Origin: Verrucomicrobia bacterium UBA1200
GTDB taxonomy: Bacteria > Verrucomicrobiota > Kiritimatiellia > RFP12 > UBA1067
Assembly (NCBI GenBank): GCA_002309765.1
Contig: DBXY01000016.1
Location: 54,352 to 84,658, forward strand
DNA length: 30,307 nucleotides
Direction of reading: 5' to 3'
The position numbers and the translations under genes were made by a program. Below, one piece after another: positions 6,770 through 14,530 of the stretch; within the stretch, counting starts at the first letter, position 1; each line of letters starts with the position of its first letter. The notes under the pieces were generated by a model, which made no database searches, was not told where the DNA came from, and saw only the letters and a list, made by a program, of their open reading frames with translations.

Positions 6770-9601
6770 ATGTCGCGGTGGCGGTTGTTTCTTTTGGCGT
6801 GGATGACCGGTGCGGTGGCGGTTGCCGCCGCGCCGCAACTGCACCTTTCGCTGGCGACTGACGGAGTGGATTTGGATGCCGGGGAAATGGGCAAATTCAA
6901 CTTTTCCTATCCCCGGATGCGATTGCAGCAGGAGGACCGTTCCCGTCCGGTGGAGGCGAAACGCGAAGGCGACACCGTAACCATCAAGTACCGCGACGGC
7001 AGCGTGATTTCCGGCAAATTGTCCGCCGATCGCATCCGATACACGCTTACCGCTCCGGCCGCCGGTTTCCAAGGCACGTTTTACGAAATGTATGTGCCTT
7101 TCAACTACAACCAGGGCGGCAGTTGGAGTGTCGACGGACGCGGAGGGCCGTTCCCATTGGAGAAGGTTCCCGGCTCTAAAATTTTCCAAGGGCACGGCAG
7201 GGTAGTGGGGGTGGCGGACGCCAACCGTTCGCGCCTGTTGATTTCCGTTCCGGAATACACCTATCTCGAAGTGCAGGACAACCGCGAGTGGAATTGGAAC
7301 ATTTTTTGGATCGGCGCGCATCTTCCGAACGTCAATCGTGAATGGGAGTTTGTCTTTACGGTGGACAACGGTGAGTTTCGGCAAACCAAGCTGGTTGACC
7401 GTTACGGTCAGGTGTCTAGGGATTTCCCCGGTAAGATTAAATCAGACGAAGAACTTAAGAGCGACGCGGAATCTGACGGCGAATTTTACCGTAAACTGGA
7501 TTTTCCCGGACGGTTTAACGCGGTTTACCGTAACTTATGCAAAAAGATGGGCGGCGATCCGGACGCCGCGGCGTTGGACCGCTTTGGCGGATTGGCGGGA
7601 TCAAGAAACTGGTTCGGTCTAAAAAACACCGGTTTCTTCCATATTGATACCGTAAGTGTCAACGGTAAATCGCGCCAGGTGCTGGTCGATCCGGACGGCA
7701 ACCTGTTTTTCCATCTTGGCATTTGCGGGTTTGGCCCATCGGATGATTTCACCAGCGTTGAAAAACGCGAAAATTCTTTTGAGTGGCTGCCGCCCCACGC
7801 AGGCCCTTTCGCGGCGGCATGGAAAGACCGTCCCGGCGATTGGTGGAACACCCGTGCGGTCTCTTTTTACAAGGCCAATGTCATCCGTAAGTTCGGGGAA
7901 TGGGATGACGCCGCGATGTCCGGGCGATATATAGATCGGGTGCGACAGGCGGGTTTCAATTCCATCGGCGCATTTTCTCCTTTCGGCGAAACCGCGCGGC
8001 AGCGCAATTTCCCGTATGTGGTTTCATCGTTGCCGACCGGCGGTCTGCGCGAGCTAAAAGGGGTGCGCGGGATGTTCGATCCCTTTGATCCGGAGTCCGA
8101 AAGCAAGTTGGACGCGGCGATGGCAAAAGCGGTCGCGCCCAAGGCCGACGATCCGTTGCTGATCGGTTATTTCCTGGCTAATGAGCAGGCGTTGGAGGAT
8201 ATCCCTCGCGCCGTGGCGGAATTGGACGGCAGTTATGCCGCCAAACGGGCTTTGGTGGACAAACTCCGGGCAAAGTATGGCGGTCGGATCGAGAATTTCA
8301 ACACGGCTTGGGAGATGCGGGCGTCGTCATTTGACGATCTTCTCGACCGCGCGTTGCCGGTAACTTCCCGTTCGGCGTTTGGCGATGTTAGGGAATTTTC
8401 CGAAATGCTGCTGGAGGCTTATTATGGGAAAATCGAGAAAGCGTTCCGCTGTCACGACCGTAACCACTTGCTGATTGGAAGCCGCTGGCAGCCCGGCACC
8501 GCCAACAACGAAATTCTGTGCCGGGTGGCGGGCAGGCATCTAGACGTTATCAGCATCAACTATTACACCGCCGGTATTGATGAAGATTTTGTCCGCCGGA
8601 TACATCGATGGACGGGTGGGAAACCGCAGTTCTGGAGCGAGTTTTACTACACCGCCACCAAGGCAAGCAATTGCGGGCCGTCCAATTATGATCTTGGCAC
8701 GCAACGCGAACGCGGCAAGGCTTACCGCAACTATGTTGAGGGGGCGGCGGCGCTCGGGTTTGTTTTGGGTATCGAGTGGTTTACCCTGATCGACCAAGCC
8801 GCAACCGGCAGGTTCTTTGAGGGGCTAAACGGGGAACGCTGCAATACCGGTCTGTTTTCCGTCACCGACCGGCCGTATCGTGATCTCATGGACGAGATGA
8901 CGCAAGCGCACTTGAATCTGTATCCGGTGTTCTTGGGCCTGTCTGCGCCGTACAAGTTCGATGATCCCCGTTATGCCGCATCGGCGGTTGCGGCGGCGCG
9001 GACGGTCACCGCCGGACACGCTACCGCCGAAATTAAAACCGATGGCCGTCAGGACGGTTACCCGTTGCGCCCGCCGGAACGGATTTCGTCTTCGCGGCTG
9101 GTGTTGGGGAGTGACGCAAAGGGCTTGGAGGCTTCGTTCAAGGCCGCATGGGACGAGCGTTTTCTCCATTTGTTGGTTAGTGTCAAGGATAACACACCGA
9201 TGTGCAACCGGCACAAAAACGGTGAATTGTGGAACGGCGATGCGGTTGAATTGTTCGTTGGCACTGAACAGCCGGAACGTGGCGGCGCGATGCTTTTCTC
9301 CGACCGTCAGATTCTAATCGGGGCGGCGGAGGGGTCGTTCTATGTTCCCAACGTCGCGGTTCAACCGTCGATACGGACTAAACTTTTGAAATCCGCCGAT
9401 GGCAACGGTTATGTGTTAGAGGTGGCGGTTCCGTGGGAAAGCCTTGATTTTAAACCTCAGGCGGGGGCGGTGCTGCTTTTTGATTTAGCGGTGGATGACG
9501 CCCCGGCGGATGGTGATCGCGCCACACAGCTGATGTGGAACGGCGGCGGGAGAAATTCCAGCGACCGCTCGCGTTGGGGACGGCTTTTGCTGGTGCAGTG
9601 A
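6770..9601 (+). CDS. Secreted GH50-like (beta-agarase related) glycoside hydrolase with CBM9-like domain
   Basis: 943 residues from ATG 6770. Residues 1-20 are a signal peptide (MSRWRLFLLAWMTGAVAVAA). Residues ~30-270 are a beta-rich N-terminal region. The central ~290-740 is a clan GH-A (beta/alpha)8 barrel with the order of motifs seen in GH50: VDPDGNLFFHLGICG, SFYKANVIRKFGEW, AGFNSIGAFSP, IGYFLANEQ (likely acid/base Glu472), LDVISINYY, FWSEFYY (likely nucleophile Glu624) and LGIEWFTLIDQAATGRFFEG. The C-terminal ~770-943 looks like a CBM9-type sandwich (AAWDERFLHLLVSVKD, WNGDAVELFVG, LLFDLAVDDAP). GH50 enzymes are mostly beta-agarases, but related gut proteins may have other beta-galactoside targets; GH42 kinship is also possible. 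It starts 4 bp after the transporter without a strong SD, which suggests translational coupling. Confidence 0.78.
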   Translation: MSRWRLFLLAWMTGAVAVAAAPQLHLSLATDGVDLDAGEMGKFNFSYPRMRLQQEDRSRPVEAKREGDTVTIKYRDGSVISGKLSADRIRYTLTAPAAGFQGTFYEMYVPFNYNQGGSWSVDGRGGPFPLEKVPGSKIFQGHGRVVGVADANRSRLLISVPEYTYLEVQDNREWNWNIFWIGAHLPNVNREWEFVFTVDNGEFRQTKLVDRYGQVSRDFPGKIKSDEELKSDAESDGEFYRKLDFPGRFNAVYRNLCKKMGGDPDAAALDRFGGLAGSRNWFGLKNTGFFHIDTVSVNGKSRQVLVDPDGNLFFHLGICGFGPSDDFTSVEKRENSFEWLPPHAGPFAAAWKDRPGDWWNTRAVSFYKANVIRKFGEWDDAAMSGRYIDRVRQAGFNSIGAFSPFGETARQRNFPYVVSSLPTGGLRELKGVRGMFDPFDPESESKLDAAMAKAVAPKADDPLLIGYFLANEQALEDIPRAVAELDGSYAAKRALVDKLRAKYGGRIENFNTAWEMRASSFDDLLDRALPVTSRSAFGDVREFSEMLLEAYYGKIEKAFRCHDRNHLLIGSRWQPGTANNEILCRVAGRHLDVISINYYTAGIDEDFVRRIHRWTGGKPQFWSEFYYTATKASNCGPSNYDLGTQRERGKAYRNYVEGAAALGFVLGIEWFTLIDQAATGRFFEGLNGERCNTGLFSVTDRPYRDLMDEMTQAHLNLYPVFLGLSAPYKFDDPRYAASAVAAARTVTAGHATAEIKTDGRQDGYPLRPPERISSSRLVLGSDAKGLEASFKAAWDERFLHLLVSVKDNTPMCNRHKNGELWNGDAVELFVGTEQPERGGAMLFSDRQILIGAAEGSFYVPNVAVQPSIRTKLLKSADGNGYVLEVAVPWESLDFKPQAGAVLLFDLAVDDAPADGDRATQLMWNGGGRNSSDRSRWGRLLLVQ

Positions 9602-9612
9602 GGAATGCTGAC

Positions 9613-9906
9613 ATGTCGGTGTATGGCGATGGAATGACGGTGGTTGAGGAAAAGCCGCAAACCGGACTTGGGCTGGACGATGTTTTCCAGGTAACGTTGT
9701 GGAACGATGACGTCAACGACTTCCTATACGTTATCGATTGCCTTAAAAAAGTGTTCGGACATCCGGAACCGATCGCGGAGCGGATTACAATGGAAGCCCA
9801 TGTGAACGGACGTGCTGTGGCGGAGGTGGAAGACCGTACTTCGGCGCAACGCCATGCCGCGCAGTTGGGTCGTCTGGGGCTGGAGGCAACGGTAGAACGC
9901 ATTTGA
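9613..9906 (+). CDS. clpS: ATP-dependent Clp protease adaptor ClpS
   Basis: 97 residues from ATG 9613, with GAGGA at 9600-9604 overlapping the previous stop. The core FQVTLWNDDVNDFLYVIDCL has the family's NDD motif, and MEAHVNGRAVAEV carries the conserved His of the N-degron pocket. ClpS hands proteins with destabilising N-terminal residues to ClpA/ClpC for degradation in the cytoplasm. The overall length and helix-strand order fit ClpS, although the tail (QRHAAQLGRLGLEATVERI) is somewhat diverged. An in-frame ATG at 9634 would shorten it by 7 residues and has no SD. No Clp ATPase lies nearby. It is oddly placed, 11 bp after a secreted glycosidase gene and 21 bp before ybaK, so it appears to be carried in the same operon. 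Confidence 0.88.
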   Translation: MSVYGDGMTVVEEKPQTGLGLDDVFQVTLWNDDVNDFLYVIDCLKKVFGHPEPIAERITMEAHVNGRAVAEVEDRTSAQRHAAQLGRLGLEATVERI

Positions 9907-9927
9907 ACGTGCAACGGTGGAACGGCA

Positions 9928-10428
9928 ATGGGTGCGAAAAAAAACGAGATTCCGATGACGACTGCGTTGCGTGCGCTTAAAAACGCCGGCGTGCAGTTTG
10001 AAATTTTACAATACGCCTTTGTCGAACATGGCGGCACCCAACAGGCCGCGTCTGAATTGGGTTTGGACCATCATGCGATAATTAAGACCATCATTCTTGA
10101 GGATGAAAACAAAAAACCGTTTGTGTGCCTGATGCACGGCGACCGTGAAATTTCGGTCAAGCAGCTGGCCCGGGTGCGCGGGGTAAAAACCGTAACCCTT
10201 TGCGAGCCTGAAACCGCAGACCGCCATTCCGGTTACCATGTGGGAGGGACGTCGCCATTTGGCACCCGCAGGCAGATGAAGGTGTACATTGAGGAATCCA
10301 TTTTTGACTGTTCGTTGATATACATCAACGCCGGGCACCGGGGGATATTTGTGGCGATCGCGCCTTCGGTGTTGGAGCAGGTGCTTCCCGATACCCAGCG
10401 GGTTAGGGTGGCGGTGACGGATTGCTGA
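9928..10428 (+). CDS. ybaK: Cys-tRNA(Pro)/Cys-tRNA(Cys) deacylase, YbaK/EbsC family
   Basis: 166 residues, the family length. The motifs are VEHGGTQQAASELGLDHHAI, KTIILEDENKKPFVCLMHGD with the catalytic-site Lys, REISVKQLARV, and the Gly-rich loop YHVGGTSPFGTRR that marks YbaK. Members hydrolyse Cys wrongly attached to tRNA(Pro) by prolyl-tRNA synthetase, in the cytoplasm. The start at ATG 9928 is backed only by a weak purine stretch. A shorter start at ATG 9955 (MTTALRALKNAG) would match the usual N-terminus more closely and cannot be excluded. It lies between clpS (21 bp) and GH92 (19 bp) in the same run, so it looks co-transcribed with secreted glycosidases, an unusual partner set. Confidence 0.92.
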   Translation: MGAKKNEIPMTTALRALKNAGVQFEILQYAFVEHGGTQQAASELGLDHHAIIKTIILEDENKKPFVCLMHGDREISVKQLARVRGVKTVTLCEPETADRHSGYHVGGTSPFGTRRQMKVYIEESIFDCSLIYINAGHRGIFVAIAPSVLEQVLPDTQRVRVAVTDC

Positions 10429-10447
10429 TATTCACGAAAGGGAAGCA

Positions 10448-12589
10448 ATGGATAAAATCAAGCTGTCGGTGTTGGCGTTTTTGGGTTTGGCTTGTTCGCT
10501 TTTTGCCAAGGATCTGGCGGACGAAGTCAACACTTTGATGGGGGCAACAGAATGGCGTCGGGGCGGATGCTTGGTGGGGCCTTGCGTGCCGCACGGGTCA
10601 ATCTATCCCAGCCCGGATTCCTTGTGGCCGCGCGAACAGCCGGATAAGTCCAAATATCCGCACCCGCCTGCTTCTGGTTACCACTACGGTGATCCGGTTA
10701 CTGGGTTCTCGCAACTGCACGCGCAAGGCACCAGTTGCTTTCCGCCCAGTTACGGCGAGTTCCTTATCTCCCCGAAGATTGGCTCCGGTTTGGACGAGGC
10801 GTCCTGCGCTTCGCCGTTGAAGATCGTCCAGTCTTCCTGTTATGTTTTCGTCGGCGAGTTGGAGCGGTGGAAGGTGCGCGTTCGTTTGGCCCCGACCGAA
10901 CATTGCGCGTTGTACGAATTCACCTTCCCGAAAGGATCCGATGCGCGGGTAGTACTAAACGCCTCGCGAAAAATAGCGGCGACTGGCTTGGTCGAAGGCA
11001 AATTGGAGATCGACCGGGAAAAGGGCGCGATGTTTGGCGGTGGCCGTTACAAAGGCAACTGGAACCCGCATTCCTTTATGGCGTATGTTTACGCGCAGTT
11101 CGAGCAAACCCCGTCGGACGCGGAGGTGACCCACGGTAAGGAGCGGGAGATCGGCGCATTCAAATTCGACACTGCCCGGGAAAACGTGGTGCGGGTGAAG
11201 GTGGCGGTGTCATTCAAGTCGATTGACCAAGCCCAAAAATGGATGGAAAATGAATTGTCGGATTGGAACTTCGATGCGGTGGCGGCAGCCGCCAAGGCGA
11301 AGTGGAATCGGTCGTTGGCTGCGGTGCAGGTCGAAGGCTTGCCGCCAAAAGAGCGCGAGCTGTTCTATTCCCATGTGTTCCATACTTTTGTGCAGCCTCG
11401 CGACCGTACCGGCGATTTCCAGAAATACGGCGACGGTCAGGTGTGGGATGACCAGTTCACCCTGTGGGATTCTTGGAAAACTTTGTATCCGCTGTTAACC
11501 ATCATCGACCCGAAAATGGTGGCATCGGTGGTGAACAGTTTTGCCACCCGGATGGAAATCAACGGCGAGTGCTCGGTTTGTTTCACCGGCGGACGCGAGT
11601 TCCGGACCGGTCAAGGCGGCGACGACGTGGACAACGTGATCGCCGACGCATGGGTTAAAAAGATACCCGGAATCGATTGGGAGCGGGCGTGGCAGGTGTT
11701 GAAGAAAAACGCCGACCGCCGTACCCCGGATTACCGCAAGGACGGCTGGGTGCAGCACGGCGAGAAACACGATTATTGCAGCCGTATGCATTCCGGGTCC
11801 AGTACCATCGGTTTCGCCTACAACGATTGGTGCGCCGCGCAGGTGGCGTCAGGGTTGGGTAAGCCCGAAGCCAAGGCGCTGCTGGAGCGGAGCTGGAACT
11901 GGACAAATGTTTGGGATTCAACCTTCACCGATCCCAAGAGCGGGTTCAAAGGGTTCATTAGGGCGCGGTTGAAAGACGGGAGTTTTAATCCCGCCGAAAA
12001 TCCGCGCAAGAATTACGGCAGGGATTTTTATCAAGGCAATTCTTGGGAGTATTCCTTTGTAATCCCCCATGCCATTCCGGAATTGATCCAGCGGATGGGC
12101 GGTCCGGAGAATTACGCGAAACGGCTTGAGTATGTGTTGAAAAACGGATACGCCGATTTCGGCAACGAACCGTCGTTCTTGACGGTCTGGCTGTTTGATT
12201 TTGTCAATCGACCCGATTTGGCATCGTATTGGGCCGACCAGCTAATGCATAAGTTCTCCCCGGTGGGGCCGCCCGGCGATGACGATCAGGGCGCGATGGC
12301 GTCGCTGTACGTATTCATGACGGCGGGGATGTTTCCGGTGTCGGGTTTGAACCTGTACGCCCTTCACGGTCCGCGCGCGGAAAAGGTGGTGTTCACGGTC
12401 CCGCTTTCCGGCAAGCCCTTTACCATTGTGGGCAAAAACGCCGGCGGCAAGAATATCTACTTCAAGAGCGTCAAGTTGAACGGCAAGCCGTTAACGCGGC
12501 CCTTTATTCGTCATGAGGACATTTTGGCGGGCGGTACTTTGGAGTTTGACATGTGCAGTCAACCGGAGCCGCAGACGTTTCAGAAGTGA
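10448..12589 (+). CDS. Secreted GH92-family alpha-mannosidase-like protein (divergent)
   Basis: 713 residues, starting at ATG 10448 with GAAAGGGAAG upstream. Residues 1-20 are a signal peptide (MDKIKLSVLAFLGLACSLFA). GH92 features follow: an N-terminal beta-sandwich entered at GPCVPHGSIYPSPDSLWP, then DQFTLWDSWKTLYPLLTII, an (alpha/alpha)6 part with GNSWEYSFVIPHAI, GNEPSFLTVWLFDFV, and near the end GPPGDDDQGAMASLYVFMTAG, which matches the calcium/base region usually written GNDDxGQMSAW (here G610-D611-D612-D613). GH92 enzymes are calcium-dependent exo-alpha-mannosidases acting on N-glycans and yeast mannan. The segment where most members read TLEYAYDDW reads TIGFAYNDW (452-461 region), so the Glu is Gly455 here; the specificity or activity may differ. 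It is followed 20 bp later by GH20. Confidence 0.85.
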   Translation: MDKIKLSVLAFLGLACSLFAKDLADEVNTLMGATEWRRGGCLVGPCVPHGSIYPSPDSLWPREQPDKSKYPHPPASGYHYGDPVTGFSQLHAQGTSCFPPSYGEFLISPKIGSGLDEASCASPLKIVQSSCYVFVGELERWKVRVRLAPTEHCALYEFTFPKGSDARVVLNASRKIAATGLVEGKLEIDREKGAMFGGGRYKGNWNPHSFMAYVYAQFEQTPSDAEVTHGKEREIGAFKFDTARENVVRVKVAVSFKSIDQAQKWMENELSDWNFDAVAAAAKAKWNRSLAAVQVEGLPPKERELFYSHVFHTFVQPRDRTGDFQKYGDGQVWDDQFTLWDSWKTLYPLLTIIDPKMVASVVNSFATRMEINGECSVCFTGGREFRTGQGGDDVDNVIADAWVKKIPGIDWERAWQVLKKNADRRTPDYRKDGWVQHGEKHDYCSRMHSGSSTIGFAYNDWCAAQVASGLGKPEAKALLERSWNWTNVWDSTFTDPKSGFKGFIRARLKDGSFNPAENPRKNYGRDFYQGNSWEYSFVIPHAIPELIQRMGGPENYAKRLEYVLKNGYADFGNEPSFLTVWLFDFVNRPDLASYWADQLMHKFSPVGPPGDDDQGAMASLYVFMTAGMFPVSGLNLYALHGPRAEKVVFTVPLSGKPFTIVGKNAGGKNIYFKSVKLNGKPLTRPFIRHEDILAGGTLEFDMCSQPEPQTFQK

Positions 12590-12609
12590 TTAACTAACGG
12601 AGGAATGGG

Positions 12610-14082
12610 ATGAACACTGTTGTGATTGGACTGGCGGCGTTGGCATTGGTGCCGCAACCGGAAAAATTGGTTGAGAAAACTGGGAAGGTTCCCGCGAACA
12701 CCCCGATTCGTTACGAAACCGTGTTGGGCATTCCCCCGGAAGGTTACCGGCTTACGGTGGCTGAAGGCGGCATTACGGTGGCGAGTTCCGATGCGGCTGG
12801 AAAATTCTATGCTGGAAAGACCTTGGAGCAGTTGCGCCAGAAGGAGGGGAAAAATAATTTCTACCCGTGTGTGGAGATAGAAGACGCGCCGGCGTATCCT
12901 TGGCGCGGGGTACATATCGATGATTGCCGCCACTTTTTCGGCAAAGAGACCGTCAAAAAAGTGCTGGACTTGATGGCGCAGCACAAATTGAACCGGATGC
13001 ATTGGCACCTTACCGAAGATCAGGGATGGCGCGTTGACATTCCGGGGTACCCCGAGTTGGTGAAATACGGCGCGGTGCGTTCCGCCAGTCCTCGGCATGG
13101 CACCCATCCCAGCAAGGGATCCAAAGAGTGCGCCGCTGATTTGGACGGCACCAAATACGGTCCGTACTACTATACTGAAGCCGATTTGAAAGAAATCGTG
13201 GCTTACGCCGCCGATCGGTTCATCACTATTGTGCCGGAAATCGAGCTGCCCGGTCATGTTTACGCGGCGCTGTCCGCCTATCCGGAGTTCGCCTGCAATC
13301 CCGGCAATTTAAAGGATCGCGATCCGCGGTTAGTGTGGGGGATTGAAAAGGACGTGCTTTGTCTGGGCAACGATCAGGCGATTAAATTCATGGAAAACGT
13401 GTTGGACTACATCTGCCGTATTTTCCCCGGCGAAGTGGTGCATATCGGGGGCGATGAATGTCCGCAAGTGCGCTGGAAAACCTGTCCGAAGTGCCAGGCT
13501 CGGGTCAAGGAAATCGGGATAAAGGACGAGACCGAACTTCAGGCGTGGATTACGAGACATTTCGTAAAGTTTTTGGAAGCCCGCGGCAAGCGGGTAGTGG
13601 GGTGGGACGAATATTTGTTGGGCGACGTTCCCGCCAGCGCGATCGGCATGAGTTGGCGGGCCGGTGGCGGCGGTGCCGGACACCGATTCATGACCCCGGA
13701 AGAGTGCGTCAAAAACGGTCATGATATGGTGATGACACCGCGTACCCACTGTTACCTCGACTACAATCAGGGGTTGAAGGAAGATCCTTTCCAATACATC
13801 GGCGGTTTGGTCACGTTGGAAAAGTGTTACTCCCTGGATCCCTGCGCCGGCATCCCGGCGGAATTGCGCAAGCACATTCTGGGCGGTCAGTGCAACAACT
13901 GGAGCGAGTACACGTGGAACGTGTATGATTTGGAGTGGAAGATGTGGCCCCGCACCTGTGCGTTGGCAGAGGTATTTTGGCTGGGCGACAAAAAGCCCGA
14001 TTTTGCGGATTTCAAGCGCCGCATGGCCGAACACCGCCGCCGGCTGATCGCCGCCAAAGTCAACTGTGCCCCGTTGGAATAG
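12610..14082 (+). CDS. GH20 beta-N-acetylhexosaminidase
   Basis: 490 residues, starting at ATG 12610 with ACGGAGGA just upstream. The N-terminal ~90 residues form the small alpha/beta domain typical before GH20 barrels. The barrel begins at YPWRGVHIDDCRHFFGKETV, with HKLNRMHWHLTEDQGWRVDI, IVPEIELPGHVYAAL and the catalytic Asp282-Glu283 pair in HIGGDECP. It ends with WSEYTWNVYDLEWKMWPR. The enzyme releases terminal GlcNAc or GalNAc by substrate-assisted catalysis, in which Asp orients the acetamido group and Glu is the acid. The N-terminus (MNTVVIGLAALAL) is a short, weak signal; export is likely but not certain. With GH92 just upstream, the pair could trim mannose- and GlcNAc-bearing host or fungal glycans. 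It is the last gene of the six-gene run. Confidence 0.94.
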   Translation: MNTVVIGLAALALVPQPEKLVEKTGKVPANTPIRYETVLGIPPEGYRLTVAEGGITVASSDAAGKFYAGKTLEQLRQKEGKNNFYPCVEIEDAPAYPWRGVHIDDCRHFFGKETVKKVLDLMAQHKLNRMHWHLTEDQGWRVDIPGYPELVKYGAVRSASPRHGTHPSKGSKECAADLDGTKYGPYYYTEADLKEIVAYAADRFITIVPEIELPGHVYAALSAYPEFACNPGNLKDRDPRLVWGIEKDVLCLGNDQAIKFMENVLDYICRIFPGEVVHIGGDECPQVRWKTCPKCQARVKEIGIKDETELQAWITRHFVKFLEARGKRVVGWDEYLLGDVPASAIGMSWRAGGGGAGHRFMTPEECVKNGHDMVMTPRTHCYLDYNQGLKEDPFQYIGGLVTLEKCYSLDPCAGIPAELRKHILGGQCNNWSEYTWNVYDLEWKMWPRTCALAEVFWLGDKKPDFADFKRRMAEHRRRLIAAKVNCAPLE

Positions 14083-14090
14083 GTAGGGAC

Positions 14091-14181
14091 GATAGTAGTT
14101 GTTAGTCATAAGTCGCTAGTCGGTAGTCGATAGTCGTTAGCGGTTAGTCGGTAGTCGTTAGTTGCTAGTCGCTAGCGGTTA
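14091..14181. repeat. Heptanucleotide tandem repeat, consensus GTCGNTA, 13 units
   Basis: Thirteen 7-bp units in unbroken register, beginning 8 bp after the GH20 stop. Positions 1, 6 and 7 are almost fixed (G..TA) and position 5 takes all four bases. Units include GTCGCTA, GTCGGTA, GTCGATA and GTCGTTA, with degenerate copies at the 5' edge. Because 7 is not a multiple of 3, TAG at each junction falls in all three + frames. Confidence 0.9.
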
Positions 14182-14254
14182 GCCAGCCGCCATTGCCCCG
14201 CGCGGGAACGTTTATTTTGATAACTTTAACCGTGTAGAGCGTGTAGAATATCGT

Positions 14255-14284
14255 TTGACAGTTGGACAAGCGGCCGTCGACAAT
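14255..14284 (+). promoter_or_regulatory. Possible distal promoter upstream of carB
   Basis: TTGACA (14255-14260), an 18-bp spacer and GACAAT (14279-14284). The -35 is perfect and the -10 is weak. A transcript from here would meet the stem and T-run at 14336-14406. Confidence 0.35.
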
Positions 14285-14335
14285 CCGCCGGCAAGACCAT
14301 TCACGTCCTGGGACTGTAACGAACTCTTGTACAAT

Positions 14336-14406
14336 GGCGGTTTTTCAATTCGGTGGCTGCGCCTCTCCCGGCTTTGCGTGAGATAAAACCGCCGTATTAT
14401 TTTTTT
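14336..14406 (+). terminator. Terminator-like stem with T-run
   Basis: GGCGGTTTT (14336-14344) pairs perfectly with AAAACCGCC (14385-14393) across a 40-nt loop, and seven Ts at 14400-14406 follow. The long loop is unusual for an intrinsic terminator, so it may instead be an attenuator or the 3' end of a small RNA. Confidence 0.4.
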
Positions 14407-14416
14407 CGTTCCGTGC

Positions 14417-14446
14417 TTGACAAAATGGCGAAAAAAAGGGGATAAT
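14417..14446 (+). promoter_or_regulatory. Strong sigma70-type promoter for carB
   Basis: TTGACA (14417-14422) and GATAAT (14441-14446) with an 18-bp spacer that includes an A7 tract. The start would be near 14453, giving a leader of about 78 nt before ATG 14531. Confidence 0.65.
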
Positions 14447-14462
14447 GTTCTTCCGATTTTGC

Positions 14463-14491
14463 ATGGAGTCTCCATTGCGGGTTGTCCCGCA
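14463..14491 (+). promoter_or_regulatory. Two tandem hairpins in the carB leader
   Basis: ATGGA/TCCAT (14463-14475, 3-nt loop) is followed at once by TGCGGG/CCCGCA (14476-14491, TTGT loop). Both stems are perfect. No T-run follows, and no PyrR-binding consensus is visible. Confidence 0.45.
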
Positions 14492-14530
14492 GTTGGTCGT
14501 GCAGATAACCGAAAGAGTAGGCATTTCCCT

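Larger units (their letters stand above)
14083..14530. other. 448-bp gene-free region upstream of carB
   Basis: No protein-like open frame on either strand. In order it holds a 13-unit heptad repeat (14091-14181), a 9-bp-spaced direct repeat GTGTAGA (14232-14238 and 14241-14247), a first promoter-like site (14255-14284), a long-loop stem followed by seven Ts (14336-14406), a strong promoter (14417-14446), and two tandem hairpins in the presumed carB leader (14463-14491). Confidence 0.6.

Noticed and set aside
14091..14181. Heptad array considered as a CRISPR-like array
   Set aside because: Units are 7 bp with no spacers, and no cas genes are present.
14345..14384. Minus-strand resemblance to part of a cyclic di-GMP-I riboswitch (ACGCAAAGCC at 14379-14370)
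   Set aside because: Only a 10-base match; the first conserved half is missing and no minus-strand gene lies downstream for it to control.
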